In this document: piece after piece, positions 9,221 to 19,294 of the stretch
Numbering within the stretch: the first letter of the stretch is position 1
How the letters are laid out: every line of letters starts with the position of its first letter
Source of the DNA: Anaerolineae bacterium
Lineage (GTDB): Bacteria; Chloroflexota; Anaerolineae; Aggregatilineales; Phototrophicaceae
NCBI GenBank assembly: GCA_022843745.1
Contig: JALHNB010000001.1
Location: forward strand, 90,019 to 154,018
Direction: 5' to 3'
DNA length: 64,000 nucleotides
Program-made: the position numbers and the translations under genes
Notes under the pieces: generated by a model
The model's database searches: none
Seen by the model: the letters and a program-made list of their open reading frames with translations, nothing else
What the model was told of the DNA's origin: nothing

Positions 9221-9313
9221 AGGCAAAACAGGTTTTCTGTGGCAGATGTGGATGTGAAATGAATATTCAAACAGGTTCTGAACGATCAGGGGTCATAGAC
9301 TACAAAGAAATAA

Positions 9314-9350
9314 ATTCTCTGTGTCCTCTGTGCCTCAGTGGTTCAAATAT
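9314..9350. repeat. CTCTGTGTCCTCTGTGCCTC-type intergenic sequence
   Basis: The stretch contains two overlapping near-repeats (CTCTGTGTCC, CTCTGTGCCTC) followed by GTGGTTCAAAT. From memory, very similar boilerplate sequence recurs between genes in several bacterial genomes. Only one copy is in this window, so its repeat nature cannot be proven here. It ends just before the stop of the malic enzyme gene. Confidence 0.35.
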
Positions 9351-9352
9351 TT

Positions 9353-11605
9353 CTACTTGCTATCCCTTGACTGAGCGTCCATCGCGGCGACGGCAGCCAT
9401 CGCGACAATATCCTCTACTTCGTCAACCGCTTGTAGGACGTGAACAGGCGCACCGATACCCAGCAAAATTGGGCCGATGGTTGTCGCATCTGTCAATCGC
9501 GCCAGCAGCTTATAGGCGATGTTGGCTGAGTTCAAATCCGGGAAAACCATCACATTGGCATCTTTGACGCGGCTGAACGGATAGCGTTGTTCGACGATTT
9601 CCGGGACGACAGCGGTATCGGCCTGCATTTCGCCATCGACTGGAATATCGGGGCGTTTTTGGCGCACGAGTTCGACAGCCTTGCTCACTTTTTCCGATTG
9701 CGGATGCGGCGCGCTGCCAAAATTCGAGAATGACAGCATCGCGACCTGCGGCTCTATATCCAGCGTTCGGGCAAAATCCGCCGCCAGTATCGCGATTTCA
9801 GAGAGCGTGTCAGCATCCGGGTCGATATTGACTGTCGCATCCGTGAAGAAATACACCCGGTTTTTTACCAGGACGAGATAAACGCCGCTGGCTTTCCGTG
9901 AGCCAGGGCGCGTATGGAAAATTTGCAGCGCCGGACGGATGACTTCGGGATATTCATAATTAAGGCCGTTGAGGTAAGCATCGGCATCGCCCTGATGCAC
10001 CATCATCAGCCCAAAAATCGTCGGGCGGGTGAGCAGCGAACGCAGCCGCGCGCGCGTAATGCCCTTCCGCTGGCGCAGTTGGTAGAGCGCATCCTCATAG
10101 CGAGAGTGATCATCGACATACGGCTCGATAATCTCAGGTTTGAAATTCAACCCCAATTCTTTAATCGTCTGGCCGATAAGCTCTCTGCGTCCCAGCAAAA
10201 TCGGTGTAGCGATGCCTTCGTCCTGTACCTGCGCCGCTGCACGGATAATTTTACTTTCTTCGCCTTCAGGGAAAACGACACGCTTTTTCGCGCCCATACG
10301 CGCCTTGCTGATGATATTGCTGCGTACCTGCTGGCCGATGCCCTGACGCTGGATAAGCTGTATGCGATATTCATCCAGGTCGATCTGGCGGCGGGCAACA
10401 CCACTTTGAATGGCAGCCTCGGCGACGGCGGGCGATACCCACAGCATGACACGTGGGTCGAGTGGTTTGGGAATCAGATAATCACGCCCGAATTTGATGG
10501 ATGTTTGCCCATAGGCGGAAAGCACACTGTCGGGTACATCCTCATGTGCTAACGCCGCCAGCGCTTTTGACGCGGCCATTTTCATTTCTTCGTTGATGGT
10601 TGAGGCATAGACATCCAGTGCGCCCCGGAAAATGAACGGGAAGCCCAGAACATTGTTGATCTGATTCGGATAGTCACTGCGCCCTGTACCGACAATTGCA
10701 TCCGGGCGGGCGGCAAGTACATCCTCCGGCATAATTTCTGGCACCGGGTTCGCCAGCGCGAAAATAAACGGATTAGGAGCCATCGACTTCACCATATCCT
10801 GGGTCACGATATTGGGTGCAGACAGTCCTATAAAGGCGTTTGCGCCCACCATCGCATCAGCCAGAGTACGGGCATCGGTGTAGTTGGCGAATCTGACTTT
10901 ATATTCGTTCATCTCCTCTTCACGACCCGCATAGATCACACCCCAGGGATCAACCATGAGGATATGCTCACGCTTAACGCCCAATTTGACGTAGAACTCG
11001 CCGGACGCAATGGCGGCAGCTCCCGCGCCAGTGATGACGATTTTCAGCTCATCCAGCTTTTTATCCATAATCTCGCAGGCATTAATGAGTGCCGCGCCGG
11101 AGATAATCGCTGTGCCATGCTGGTCATCGTGAAAAACGGGAATATCCAGTTCGGCTCTCAGGCGGGTTTCGATCTCAAAACATTCCGGGGATTTAATGTC
11201 TTCCAGGTTGATGCCGCCAAATGTGGGGGCAATCGCTCGGCAGGCGGCGATCACTTCATCGACGGTTTTTGCATTCAGCTCAATGTCAAAAACATCCACA
11301 TCGGCAAAACGTTTGAACAGTACGCCTTTGCCTTCCATCACCGCTTTGGAGGGAAGTGGCCCCAGATTACCCAACCCCAGAATCGCAGTGCCATTTGTAA
11401 CCACAGCGACCAGATTGGCTTTGGCGGTTAATTCATAAGCGGTTAACGGATCGCGGGCGATTTCCAGCACAGCCTCGGCTACACCCGGTGTGTAGGCCAG
11501 CGAGAGATCGCGCTGTGTCGAGAGTGGCTTGGTCGCCCTAACCTCAATTTTTCCGGCGCGTCCTTTGCGATGATAATCCAGTACATCTTGTTTGGTAATC
11601 GCCAT
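9353..11605 (-). CDS. maeB: NADP-dependent malic enzyme with phosphotransacetylase-like domain
   Basis: A 750-residue MaeB-type fusion. The malic enzyme part covers roughly residues 1-420, with LAYTPGVAE, the metal/substrate motif [10 protein letters not shown] and the dinucleotide-binding [12 protein letters not shown]. The C-terminal 320 residues resemble phosphate acetyltransferase ([20 protein letters not shown] ... [11 protein letters not shown]). MaeB decarboxylates malate to pyruvate with NADP; in characterised homologues the Pta domain is regulatory (acetyl-CoA binding) rather than catalytic. The length matches the family. It is monocistronic, with a 204-base upstream region. Confidence 0.95.
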   Translation of the reverse strand: MAITKQDVLDYHRKGRAGKIEVRATKPLSTQRDLSLAYTPGVAEAVLEIARDPLTAYELTAKANLVAVVTNGTAILGLGNLGPLPSKAVMEGKGVLFKRFADVDVFDIELNAKTVDEVIAACRAIAPTFGGINLEDIKSPECFEIETRLRAELDIPVFHDDQHGTAIISGAALINACEIMDKKLDELKIVITGAGAAAIASGEFYVKLGVKREHILMVDPWGVIYAGREEEMNEYKVRFANYTDARTLADAMVGANAFIGLSAPNIVTQDMVKSMAPNPFIFALANPVPEIMPEDVLAARPDAIVGTGRSDYPNQINNVLGFPFIFRGALDVYASTINEEMKMAASKALAALAHEDVPDSVLSAYGQTSIKFGRDYLIPKPLDPRVMLWVSPAVAEAAIQSGVARRQIDLDEYRIQLIQRQGIGQQVRSNIISKARMGAKKRVVFPEGEESKIIRAAAQVQDEGIATPILLGRRELIGQTIKELGLNFKPEIIEPYVDDHSRYEDALYQLRQRKGITRARLRSLLTRPTIFGLMMVHQGDADAYLNGLNYEYPEVIRPALQIFHTRPGSRKASGVYLVLVKNRVYFFTDATVNIDPDADTLSEIAILAADFARTLDIEPQVAMLSFSNFGSAPHPQSEKVSKAVELVRQKRPDIPVDGEMQADTAVVPEIVEQRYPFSRVKDANVMVFPDLNSANIAYKLLARLTDATTIGPILLGIGAPVHVLQAVDEVEDIVAMAAVAAMDAQSRDSK

Positions 11606-11809
11606 AAAATTAACGCTCCTATTTGGGGGGATATGTCTATCCCAAAATTACAAATTTTACTTCTATTAACTTCGTAAAGAAAACCGAATTTTGTCTGAAT
11701 TTTGACTTCCAATAGCCCGTAGGTACTGGCGCTTTGATAAAAATTGTCTTAGGATAACCGTAGCCTTAATTGTGCATCAATTGATTAACCTAACGCGAGG
11801 TGTTTCAAA

Positions 11810-12589
11810 ATGACGTACTTCTCTTATACAGACCATATTGCTCTGAGTTACGGTAAAGAACAAGATCCAAGCGCTGGAGACCAGACTGTCTCCAAATTTT
11901 ACAATTTACACAAAGCGCTCTACGAACGCATCCGCAGCGGCCACCTGGACTTACACCCACACTGGCAAAAGTCGAATGTGATCTCTGATATGTCGGCTAC
12001 CAGCCCAATGTCCACTGGCACACTGAGCCTGCCCTATTTTCGCTCACTTGAGCAGGCGCAGATGGTCGAAAAACTAATGGGCATTGAAGTGTCGCCCACT
12101 CAGAATAGTGTCTATCCCTATCGCCACCCCGTTATTGAACTCCGGCTTGCGCCAGATCATTTCGCGATTGAACTCGTTCTCTCGCCCTATGCCCTGTGGG
12201 ATCAGCAAAATCTGATCGGGAAGCTCGATCTGGAACGTCACCGCATGACTCTGCGCTCCCTGCTGCGCAACATGGATACCGACTACGCTTTCGGCTTCTG
12301 GGAAGGTACGCATTTTAATGATATGCACCTCACCACCTGGCAGTTGACACATGGTAAAGTTATGGACGAGTGGATGCAGACTTTTGCCGATGGGCAGGAC
12401 TGGCTGCGCTTTGGTGTCTGGTATGAACCAGAACACTCCGCCCTGGACGACGATACGATTGTAGCCGAAGCTTTTGCCCGTGTGAACGAACTTTACACCC
12501 TCTACGATTTTATGTTGTGGACGAGTAATAATAATTTCCACAGTTTTTATGAGAAACGCCAACGGTACATGCGCCGCGTATACGCCTAG
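11810..12589 (+). CDS. uncharacterised protein
   Basis: A 259-residue soluble protein I do not recognise. It has no signal peptide or membrane helix and is rich in aromatic and charged residues (VIELRLAPDHFAIELVLSP; DYAFGFWEGTHFNDMHLT; DWLRFGVWYEP). The even distribution of Trp/Tyr/His suggests a real globular fold, perhaps a nucleic-acid- or ligand-binding alpha/beta protein, but I assign no function. A GAGGTG site precedes ATG. It stands alone between MaeB (divergent) and the TPR-protein cluster. Confidence 0.75.
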   Translation: MTYFSYTDHIALSYGKEQDPSAGDQTVSKFYNLHKALYERIRSGHLDLHPHWQKSNVISDMSATSPMSTGTLSLPYFRSLEQAQMVEKLMGIEVSPTQNSVYPYRHPVIELRLAPDHFAIELVLSPYALWDQQNLIGKLDLERHRMTLRSLLRNMDTDYAFGFWEGTHFNDMHLTTWQLTHGKVMDEWMQTFADGQDWLRFGVWYEPEHSALDDDTIVAEAFARVNELYTLYDFMLWTSNNNFHSFYEKRQRYMRRVYA

Positions 12590-12671
12590 CCAGTTTTATC
12601 GGCATGGCGCATCATCACTAAATCGTTATCATTTTTCCTAATCTCTGCACGAATTTCACAAAATCTCAATC

Positions 12672-12699
12672 GTCGCCTGGTACAATCGGACTAGGCGAC
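12672..12699. repeat. inverted repeat upstream of the first TPR gene
   Basis: GTCGCCT at 12672-12678 and AGGCGAC at 12693-12699 flank a 14-base spacer containing TACAAT. It may be an operator over a promoter or a small hairpin; no partner copy was seen. It is about 75 bases ahead of the next start codon. Confidence 0.35.
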
Positions 12700-12774
12700 T
12701 ATTCGCATTTGTTAAGATGCTGTATAGAATAGAGCTATAGTCATTTTGCGAACATAACCAGGGATTCTTGAAAG

Positions 12775-13143
12775 ATGTCTAGCAGCTCTAATCAACCCAA
12801 CCGCGAGGAACTGCTTCAGATGGCGATTCGCTCGGCCAAAGCGGGAAACAAAGAAGGCGCGCGCGTCATGTTTCGCCAGGTCTTGAGCGAAGATAAACGT
12901 AACGAACGAGCGATGATCTGGATGGCACAGATCGCCACCACCAAAGCCGAGCGTAAACAATGGCTTGAGCGCGTTATCAGCATTAACCCTGATAACGATC
13001 AGGCCAGACAAGCATTGAAAAAAATAGCCTATAAGCGCAGCTCCAGAGAGAATCGGACACTGCTGATTTTCGGTGTCGTTGCGGGTGTACTGCTGGTGCT
13101 GCTGCTTGTCGTGGTGGTTGCCATCGTTATCAACGGCAGCTGA
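12775..13143 (+). CDS. TPR-like tail-anchored membrane protein
   Basis: A 122-residue protein with a helical TPR-like domain at about residues 8-85 (AIRSAKAGNKEGARVMFRQV; WLERVISINPDNDQARQALK). One strongly hydrophobic helix at 97-118 follows, with almost nothing beyond it, a tail-anchor arrangement with the repeats in the cytoplasm. It is the first of four same-strand paralogues; the next two add an outer propeller domain. A scaffold or interaction role is likely; partners are unknown. Confidence 0.75.
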   Translation: MSSSSNQPNREELLQMAIRSAKAGNKEGARVMFRQVLSEDKRNERAMIWMAQIATTKAERKQWLERVISINPDNDQARQALKKIAYKRSSRENRTLLIFGVVAGVLLVLLLVVVVAIVINGS

Positions 13144-13247
13144 GAGCCTGTGATGGCAAAACATACTGCCTTTGTTTGATTCTGCGCTCAAGGCCAAATT
13201 GATATACAATTAAAACGACATTTATCCGATTAACCGGGAGAATGTTC

Positions 13248-14768
13248 TTGGCTCAAGATAGCGTGCAAGAAAAATTAAAGTTGGGTATCGAAGCAGCGCG
13301 GCGTGGTGACAAAGCCGCTGCGCAGATTTTGCTGCGTCAGGTCGTCGCCATTGATGAAGACAATGAACTGGCGTGGATGTGGCTCGCTTCAGCTGTCGAA
13401 AGTGTGACAGAACGACGCACATGCCTGGAACGGGCGCTGCAAATTAACCCGAATAACACCCGTGCGAGGGAAGCACTCAGCCGCCTGGAACCCGCGCAAA
13501 CGACTCGTCGCGCCCCGGAGCCGCAGCGCCGGGCTGCCGATCAACCCCTTCGTACCGCGCGTGTGGCCGAACCTGAACCCGAACCGGCTGGCAACGGCCC
13601 CGGAATTGTGACGATTGTGATCGGCGCAATCGTGGTGTTGGCGGTGATCGGCGGAATAATTTTCGCGCTTGTCTATTTACAGCAGGCCAATCCGCTGGTT
13701 GCCCCGACAGAAGTCAATGTTGAGGCACTTTTCAACCCAACCGAGACTCCGTCGCCAGACCCAGCGCGTTTTACAGCAACACCTTTCCTGGGGGTGATCG
13801 TCACACGTGCGCCAGAAGATAATCTTTTGCCGCCGACCTTTACACCGACCTTTACGCCCAGCCCGACCATTACATCCACGCCGACGGCAACGGCCTTCCC
13901 CGTAGCCAATTTTGTGATGATCTATACCAGCCTCACAACAGGCGAATCTGCGCCTCGGCTCTATCGTGCTGCCGGTGATGGCAGCGGCGAAGAATCACTT
14001 GGCGAAAATATACGTGATGTGGCATATGACCCATCCGGTGAGCGCATTGCCTTTGTACGCGATGTGACTATTGCCGAAGGGGACGATGCCGGAACCACAG
14101 CCACTGAATTATTTGTCGCGCCGATTAACGATCTGGGTGCAGCGCGACAGATCACAACGCTGGGGGGCATCGTTTCCAGCCCCAACTGGGCAGCAGACGG
14201 AATCCGAATTACCTTTGTCAGTGATTATGACGGTGATACGGAAATCTGGACGATTACTGAAGACGGCAACAACATCACGCAGATTACCAACAATGAAAGC
14301 ATTGATAAAGACCCGGCGTGGTCGCCAGATGACAGCCTGATCGCTTACGCATCTGACCTGGAAAGCCCTGGTTTGACGAAGATTTTCACGATGAACTCTG
14401 CTGGTGAGAATAACACACGCCTGACGACGAACGGTGGCAATAGTTTTGCGCCTCGCTGGTCGCTGGATGGTCGTCGTATCACCTTCGTAAACGATGCCAA
14501 CGGTGATGGTGACATTTATATCATGGATGCCGATGGGCAGGCATCGCTGCTGCTCACGCCTGATGATGATGCCGCTGAAGACGACAGTCCGGTTTTTACA
14601 CCTGATGCGAACTGGATTTATTTTGTTTCGAATCGCGGCGGCGGTGCATTTCAAATTTATCGAGTAGATTTGCGGGGCAACCTGCCGGAGCGGATCACGC
14701 AGAACGAACGTGATGAGCAATCCATTGATTTCCGGCCAGAACTGTTTTTGCGCCTGCGTCAAAGCTGA
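13248..14768 (+). CDS. TPR-transmembrane-TolB-like propeller protein
   Basis: About 506 residues. Cytoplasmic TPR-like region at 1-85 (GIEAARRGDKAAAQILLRQV; CLERALQINPNNTRAREAL), a membrane helix near 120-145, a Thr/Pro-rich linker (TFTPTFTPSPTITSTPTATA), then a TolB/PD40-type propeller with recurring D/NGxxITFVSDxDGDxEI units to the C-terminus. The propeller would be extracytoplasmic. I prefer TTG at 13248 (MAQDSVQ) over ATG at 13242 because GGGAG at 13236-13240 is only one base from the ATG but seven from the TTG. TolB-like propellers bind proteins; here sensing or scaffolding is plausible. Confidence 0.8.
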   Translation: MAQDSVQEKLKLGIEAARRGDKAAAQILLRQVVAIDEDNELAWMWLASAVESVTERRTCLERALQINPNNTRAREALSRLEPAQTTRRAPEPQRRAADQPLRTARVAEPEPEPAGNGPGIVTIVIGAIVVLAVIGGIIFALVYLQQANPLVAPTEVNVEALFNPTETPSPDPARFTATPFLGVIVTRAPEDNLLPPTFTPTFTPSPTITSTPTATAFPVANFVMIYTSLTTGESAPRLYRAAGDGSGEESLGENIRDVAYDPSGERIAFVRDVTIAEGDDAGTTATELFVAPINDLGAARQITTLGGIVSSPNWAADGIRITFVSDYDGDTEIWTITEDGNNITQITNNESIDKDPAWSPDDSLIAYASDLESPGLTKIFTMNSAGENNTRLTTNGGNSFAPRWSLDGRRITFVNDANGDGDIYIMDADGQASLLLTPDDDAAEDDSPVFTPDANWIYFVSNRGGGAFQIYRVDLRGNLPERITQNERDEQSIDFRPELFLRLRQS

Positions 14769-14784
14769 CCCAAAGGATGACAAT

Positions 14785-16287
14785 GTGAGTGAAGAAAAAG
14801 ACGTTCAACAGCTTCTACGTGAAGGCATTGAGGCCGCGCGCGCAGGCGATAAAGCGACTGCCCGCGAAAATTTTGAGAAAGTTGTTGAACTAGACGAGAA
14901 TAACGAACGTGGCTGGTACTGGCTGGCATCGGTGGTCGAAACCGATGAAGAAAAGCGCGTTTGTCTGGCGAATGTTCTCGTTATTAACCCTAATAACGAA
15001 AAAGCCCGCGCGATGATGGACAAGCTGGAAACCAAGAAGCGCCAGACCGCCGGTGATGAAGAAGTCATGCCCGGTGTTTCGCGTCGCCAATTGACACTCA
15101 TCGGTGGCGGTGGCGCAATTGCTGTTATTTTGATTGTTGGTATATTTTTGGCGATCACCGTCTCGAATAACAACCGCGCGGCAGCCGAAGCAGCCCAAGC
15201 GACCAAGCTGGTGCAGGCGCAAACGTCAACCGTTGAGGCGCTTGCTGTCATAAGCGCAAATGAGACGGCCACCCAAATGGCCGTTGCGCCCCCCACCGCG
15301 ACTGAGCGTGTCATCCCGACGCTTGCGCCGACCTGGACACCCACATCAACTGAAACCCCGCTGCCAGGTCTTGAATCGCTGCCATTCCCGCCGGGTACTG
15401 TACCCGGCAGTTTAGCCGTGTGGGGTGGGCGTGATCGACTCAGCAACGGTGCGCTACGACCATTAATCTTCCCGGTAGGCGGTGGCGGTGTATCGACCCC
15501 TATCACCGAAAACCTGGGGCGTGATGTTCGCTTTGCAGGCAGTGACCAGCGTGTGATTTACAGCCGTTATTTCACGGCGACATTCGATTTTGGTATCGTA
15601 GCGATCAATGTCAATGGTACGCAGGAACAGCCGATTCTGCCTTCTCAACCGCCCATTTTCAAATTGGAACAGCCGGATCGCTGTATGACCGCGAACCGTG
15701 TCGTGTTCATTGCTGTTCCGCGCGAAGGCCCCAGCGCTGATACCGTGAATTTTGATGATACGCCACCGACCAAACTCTATGTCACCGATCTTGATACGAA
15801 TAACACGATTCTGCTCACGACTGACGCGGCAGCCTATACCAATCCCGCCTTTTCGCCGGATTGTACGCGGGTTGCGGTTGTGCGAAATGATGAAAATAGC
15901 GCTCAGGCTGGCCCTGATATTGTCGTGATTGATGTCGCTAACGGCACATTAACGCCCGTTACGACGGACCTATCTGGTTTTGCCGAGTCGACTCCGCGTT
16001 GGGCAGCGGATGGTACGCAGATTATTTTCGCGGCTGCACCAGCCAACGCACCTAACAATAACGACATCATTGTCGTGAATGCTGATGGCAGTGGGACACC
16101 ACAACTTCTCGTCCGCAGCGAGTTCGACGATAGAAACCCGGTAGCCAGCCCGGATGGACAATATCTGGCCTTTTCCAGTAAACGGGGTGAGTTCTATAAT
16201 ATCTATGTCACCAGTCTGGGAGACGGCACGTTGTGGCAGTTAACCAGCAGCGGCGGTGATTTCTTTGCCGGGGATTGGTGGCAATAG
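14785..16287 (+). CDS. TPR-transmembrane-TolB-like propeller protein
   Basis: About 500 residues and clearly paralogous to the preceding gene: TPR-like region (GIEAARAGDKATARENFEKV; CLANVLVINPNNEKARAMM), a membrane helix near 100-122, an Ala/Gln-rich then Thr/Pro-rich stalk, and a PD40-type propeller (YTNPAFSPDCTRVAVVRND; FAESTPRWAADGTQIIFAAA; PVASPDGQYLAFSSKRGE). The start is GTG at 14785, with AAAGGA seven bases upstream; a longer frame to 14710 only overlaps the previous gene's 3' end. The stop-to-start gap is 16 bases, so it is probably in an operon with its neighbours. Confidence 0.8.
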   Translation: MSEEKDVQQLLREGIEAARAGDKATARENFEKVVELDENNERGWYWLASVVETDEEKRVCLANVLVINPNNEKARAMMDKLETKKRQTAGDEEVMPGVSRRQLTLIGGGGAIAVILIVGIFLAITVSNNNRAAAEAAQATKLVQAQTSTVEALAVISANETATQMAVAPPTATERVIPTLAPTWTPTSTETPLPGLESLPFPPGTVPGSLAVWGGRDRLSNGALRPLIFPVGGGGVSTPITENLGRDVRFAGSDQRVIYSRYFTATFDFGIVAINVNGTQEQPILPSQPPIFKLEQPDRCMTANRVVFIAVPREGPSADTVNFDDTPPTKLYVTDLDTNNTILLTTDAAAYTNPAFSPDCTRVAVVRNDENSAQAGPDIVVIDVANGTLTPVTTDLSGFAESTPRWAADGTQIIFAAAPANAPNNNDIIVVNADGSGTPQLLVRSEFDDRNPVASPDGQYLAFSSKRGEFYNIYVTSLGDGTLWQLTSSGGDFFAGDWWQ

Positions 16288-16310
16288 TCAAGATCAGTAG
16301 GGCGAGGCAT

Positions 16311-16745
16311 ATGACTGCACAAATCTACCAATCGGACAGTAACCCGGATTTTGGGCGCTTGATGAGCGATGGCCGTAATGCTTATAACAAGGGTGATCGC
16401 AAACTGGCGCATGATCTGTGGCGGCAGGCTGCCATGCTTGATCCTTACAATGAGCATGTCTGGCTGGCGTTGCTGGATGTGCTGGATAAAAAAGAAGATC
16501 GACAGGTGTGTTTGCAAAATATCCTGTCGATCAATCCCATGAATATTCAGGCGCGGCGTATGTTGCGATCTTACGATACCGCAGAACAGCGTGAGACACA
16601 TAAACGCGAAAAGACGAAGCAGCGTGCCAAAGCGGTGAAACGTCAGCGCTGGGTGCTGGTGCGCCGTGCGATCCTGATGGGCATTTTGTTGGGCGTTACG
16701 GGTATCATTTTTGCCATTGTCCTGAGCATTCTGCTTTACGGTTAA
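16311..16745 (+). CDS. TPR-like tail-anchored membrane protein
   Basis: About 144 residues: TPR-like helices (GRNAYNKGDRKLAHDLWRQA; CLQNILSINPMNIQARRML), a very basic linker (KREKTKQRAKAVKRQRW) and a C-terminal hydrophobic helix ending at the C-terminus (GILLGVTGIIFAIVLSILLYG minus flanks). ATG at 16311 with GCGAGG upstream is preferred to ATG at 16275, which overlaps the previous gene. The positive linker before the helix implies the N-terminal domain is cytoplasmic. It is the fourth member of the cluster and the most divergent. Confidence 0.72.
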   Translation: MTAQIYQSDSNPDFGRLMSDGRNAYNKGDRKLAHDLWRQAAMLDPYNEHVWLALLDVLDKKEDRQVCLQNILSINPMNIQARRMLRSYDTAEQRETHKREKTKQRAKAVKRQRWVLVRRAILMGILLGVTGIIFAIVLSILLYG

Positions 16746-16803
16746 TAATTATAAAGTATCCTGCTCTACGGTTAACAGCGCGAAGCACTCGCTTTACGGC
16801 TGA
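16731..16803. repeat. 30-bp tandem duplication at a convergent gene end
   Basis: CTGCTTTACGGTTAA at 16731-16745 recurs as CTGCTCTACGGTTAA at 16761-16775 and as a diverged copy at 16789-16803, giving about two and a half units of 30 bp. The first copy contains the stop of the TPR gene and the last contains the reverse-strand stop of the chemoreceptor-like gene. Confidence 0.65.
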
Positions 16804-18209
16804 TAGATCGTGTCCTGACCGACAGCAGCCTGAAGCTCGGATGACAGGTGCCTCAAATTATGCGAAACCGTTTCGACCATGCGTGTGCTGGTGAGGTTTT
16901 GCTGCGTGATACGTTCGATGCGCTCCATGCTGATCGCGATCTGTTCCAAATCTTCCATTTGCTGGCGGATCACTTCGTAAATTGATTTGACCGATTGGTA
17001 GGACTCACCCACATTACTTGCGAGATGCTGCATCACCTGGTCAGCTTCCTGAGTCATGGTGACACCTGCATCAACGCCCTTTGTTCCAACCTGCGTCGCC
17101 TCAACCGTTTCTTTCATCGCATGTTGAATTTCGCTCAAAATCGCGCGGACTTGTTTGGCTGCTGAGGTGGACTGCTGCGAGAGTGAGCGCACTTCGTCGG
17201 CGACGACAGCAAATCCACGCCCATGTGCTCCTGCCCGCGCCGCTTCAATCGAGGCATTCAGCGCTAACAGATTGGACTGCGTGGCGATTTCGCTCACCGA
17301 GGTGATAATTTCATCAATGCGCCGTGTCAGTTGGCTCAATTGAATGATGGTGTGGGCGATAGCCGCGACCTGGGTGCGAATTTCGCTCATCCCCGCAATC
17401 GCTTGCTGGATCGCCCGCTGGCCTTTATCCGAAAATTCGGCAGTATGTCCGGCCATGAGCGTCACCGAGCGTGCCTGCTCACGAATTTGCTCCGAAAGAC
17501 TCAAAAAATTATCGAGCAAATCATTCGTCTGACCGATTGCTTCAGCCTGTTCTGCCGCGCCACTCGATTGTTGGATCGTGACCTCGTTAATGGCTTGTGT
17601 CGCCCGTGCAAGGCCGTCCGCTGTCACACGAATGTGCATCGTCAGTTGGTCGGTATCTGCTTCGCTTAATGGATCAGACACCACTTCTGAGCGAGAGGGC
17701 GTCACCAGTAGAAAAATGACAGCAGGCTGCCCCAGAATCAGGATACCAAGACCGAGCGTGATATGTTCCAGTGTGAGCGCGGGGTATAAAACACCCCAGC
17801 GGAGAATTGAAACGGCGGCAACAGCGACGACATGACCCAGCGAGAGCAGCAGCGCCCGTTCCGTCGAAAGTTGCGCCGCCTGTGCCACCAGCACCAGCGC
17901 TAATCCTATGAGCGCCATCCACCAGGCATCATAAATGGTAAAAAAGAGCAGGCCAAATCCGGTTACAGCCGACAGCAATACCTGAATCGTGCCGTCCCAC
18001 GCCGAAGAACGATCTCGCAGCGCCAGGCCAATCGCGCACAGGCCAAGAACAAGATAGGCTGCCGCTAACAGCCATTTGAGCGGTTGCGGCGATTCGGCGG
18101 CGGCGATGAGAAACAGGATTCCCGCGCCAAGCCCGACGATACCTGAGCGAAATGTGTAGGGATAGCGCGCGAGTGTTTGTGCGGTGGATGCCCGAAGATT
18201 TTCAATCAT
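16794..18209 (-). CDS. methyl-accepting chemotaxis-like membrane protein
   Basis: A 471-residue protein. The first about 175 residues contain roughly six membrane helices with little extracytoplasmic sequence. The cytoplasmic part is an MCP signalling domain with the highly conserved hairpin tip near residues 305-345: [20 protein letters not shown] read as [20 protein letters not shown], followed by [20 protein letters not shown]. No HAMP or external sensor domain is evident, so the membrane part itself may sense energy state or ligands. No che or flagellar genes are in the window. The start overlaps the stop of the upstream hydrolase gene by eight bases. Confidence 0.85.
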   Translation of the reverse strand: MIENLRASTAQTLARYPYTFRSGIVGLGAGILFLIAAAESPQPLKWLLAAAYLVLGLCAIGLALRDRSSAWDGTIQVLLSAVTGFGLLFFTIYDAWWMALIGLALVLVAQAAQLSTERALLLSLGHVVAVAAVSILRWGVLYPALTLEHITLGLGILILGQPAVIFLLVTPSRSEVVSDPLSEADTDQLTMHIRVTADGLARATQAINEVTIQQSSGAAEQAEAIGQTNDLLDNFLSLSEQIREQARSVTLMAGHTAEFSDKGQRAIQQAIAGMSEIRTQVAAIAHTIIQLSQLTRRIDEIITSVSEIATQSNLLALNASIEAARAGAHGRGFAVVADEVRSLSQQSTSAAKQVRAILSEIQHAMKETVEATQVGTKGVDAGVTMTQEADQVMQHLASNVGESYQSVKSIYEVIRQQMEDLEQIAISMERIERITQQNLTSTRMVETVSHNLRHLSSELQAAVGQDTIYQP

Positions 18210-19179
18210 TGTTGTTGCCTATCAGGTTTTTCTGGAAAAACGCGGTCAATTTTTGCTCATATTCTTCCGTATAATCGAACATCGCTCCGACGTGAGCGCT
18301 CCCCGGTGCGATCCAGGATTCTGCCTGGGGAATCGCGTCCATGAGTGTGTAGGCATGGTGAACGGGCAGCAAGGCATCGGCATCCCCATGCGCGATAAAA
18401 ATCGGGCGTCCGTTCAGATTGGCTACTTCGTTAAGTGGGCTGGGAGCGCTGATGTCATCGCCACTGATGAAGCGTCCGACCACAGGGGCGGCGGGTGCGA
18501 AAAATGCCGGGAAGCCGTTGGCTGAGAGGAAATCGCTGATTGCGACCTGAATATCTGCGTAACTGCTGTCTTCCCAGGTTGCGGCGATTCGAGGTTCTTC
18601 GCCTGTGGCAATCATCACACTGGCCGCACCCAACGATGTACCGAACAGGCCGATGTCTTCCGGCGCGAAGTCTTTTTCGCTGACCAGCCAATCCCACGCG
18701 CCCAGCACATCGCGATATTCTTCTGTGCCGCCTGCAAAACGTCCATCTTCGATCTGCGAATCGCCGTGATCGCGCAGATCGAACATCAGCACATTGAAAC
18801 CCGCGCGATGCAGCATTCCCGCCGGGAGCAGGATGCTGGGTGCGCGTTTGCAGCCGTTCAAGCCGTGTACCAGAATGACCGCCGTCGTCGATTCTTCCGC
18901 CGGAACGAACCAGCCGCTTAAGGTCAAATTCTCGTCACGGCTGGAAAAAGTCACCTCTTCATAATCAACCATCTCGTAGGGAGTCATATCGAGAGTTCTA
19001 CCCTGAGCGCTAAAATCATCCGGGGTATTGCTCTGAGGCGTGATCGCAGACTTTTCGCATTTGGGTGCTGCGAGAGAAAGTCGATTATAAATGAACGCGC
19101 CCGCCACTCCATAGCCGGTAGTGAGCAGCAGGGCTATAGCGACAAATATAATGATAAACAGGCGGTTGCGACGGCTCAT
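18202..19179 (-). CDS. membrane-anchored alpha/beta hydrolase
   Basis: A 325-residue protein with an N-terminal membrane anchor ([21 protein letters not shown] minus one flank) and an alpha/beta-hydrolase domain. VILVHGLNG marks the oxyanion strand, [11 protein letters not shown] the nucleophile elbow with its Ser, HGDADALLP the acidic residue and GSAHVGA the catalytic His. The closest resemblance is to BAAT/DUF-type peptidase-esterases of the S9/S33 group. The substrate is unknown. GGAG five bases before ATG supports the start. Upstream is a pair of 32-bp direct repeats that may be regulatory. Confidence 0.82.
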   Translation of the reverse strand: MSRRNRLFIIIFVAIALLLTTGYGVAGAFIYNRLSLAAPKCEKSAITPQSNTPDDFSAQGRTLDMTPYEMVDYEEVTFSSRDENLTLSGWFVPAEESTTAVILVHGLNGCKRAPSILLPAGMLHRAGFNVLMFDLRDHGDSQIEDGRFAGGTEEYRDVLGAWDWLVSEKDFAPEDIGLFGTSLGAASVMIATGEEPRIAATWEDSSYADIQVAISDFLSANGFPAFFAPAAPVVGRFISGDDISAPSPLNEVANLNGRPIFIAHGDADALLPVHHAYTLMDAIPQAESWIAPGSAHVGAMFDYTEEYEQKLTAFFQKNLIGNNND

Positions 19180-19196
19180 AAAGACTCCAAACTACG

Positions 19197-19260
19197 TTGA
19201 ACACATCCACATAGAGGATGTATATAAATTGAACACATCCATCATGGAGGATATACATAA
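19197..19260. repeat. two 32-bp direct repeats upstream of the hydrolase gene
   Basis: Two adjacent units, 19197-19228 and 19229-19260, both begin TTGAACACATCCA and continue with AGGAT(G/A)TA-rich sequence. Each contains ACATCC facing an AGGATGT-like half, so each is also an imperfect inverted repeat. They end 18 bases from the hydrolase start region and are good operator candidates. Confidence 0.65.
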
Positions 19261-19294
19261 TTTGTATTATAGCCGTTTGTGTCGAAATGATAGA

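Noticed and set aside
9300-9352. tRNA-like GGTTCAAAT motif before the malic enzyme gene.
   Set aside because: No acceptor, D or anticodon arms can be drawn; it belongs to the CTCTGTGTCC-type spacer sequence.
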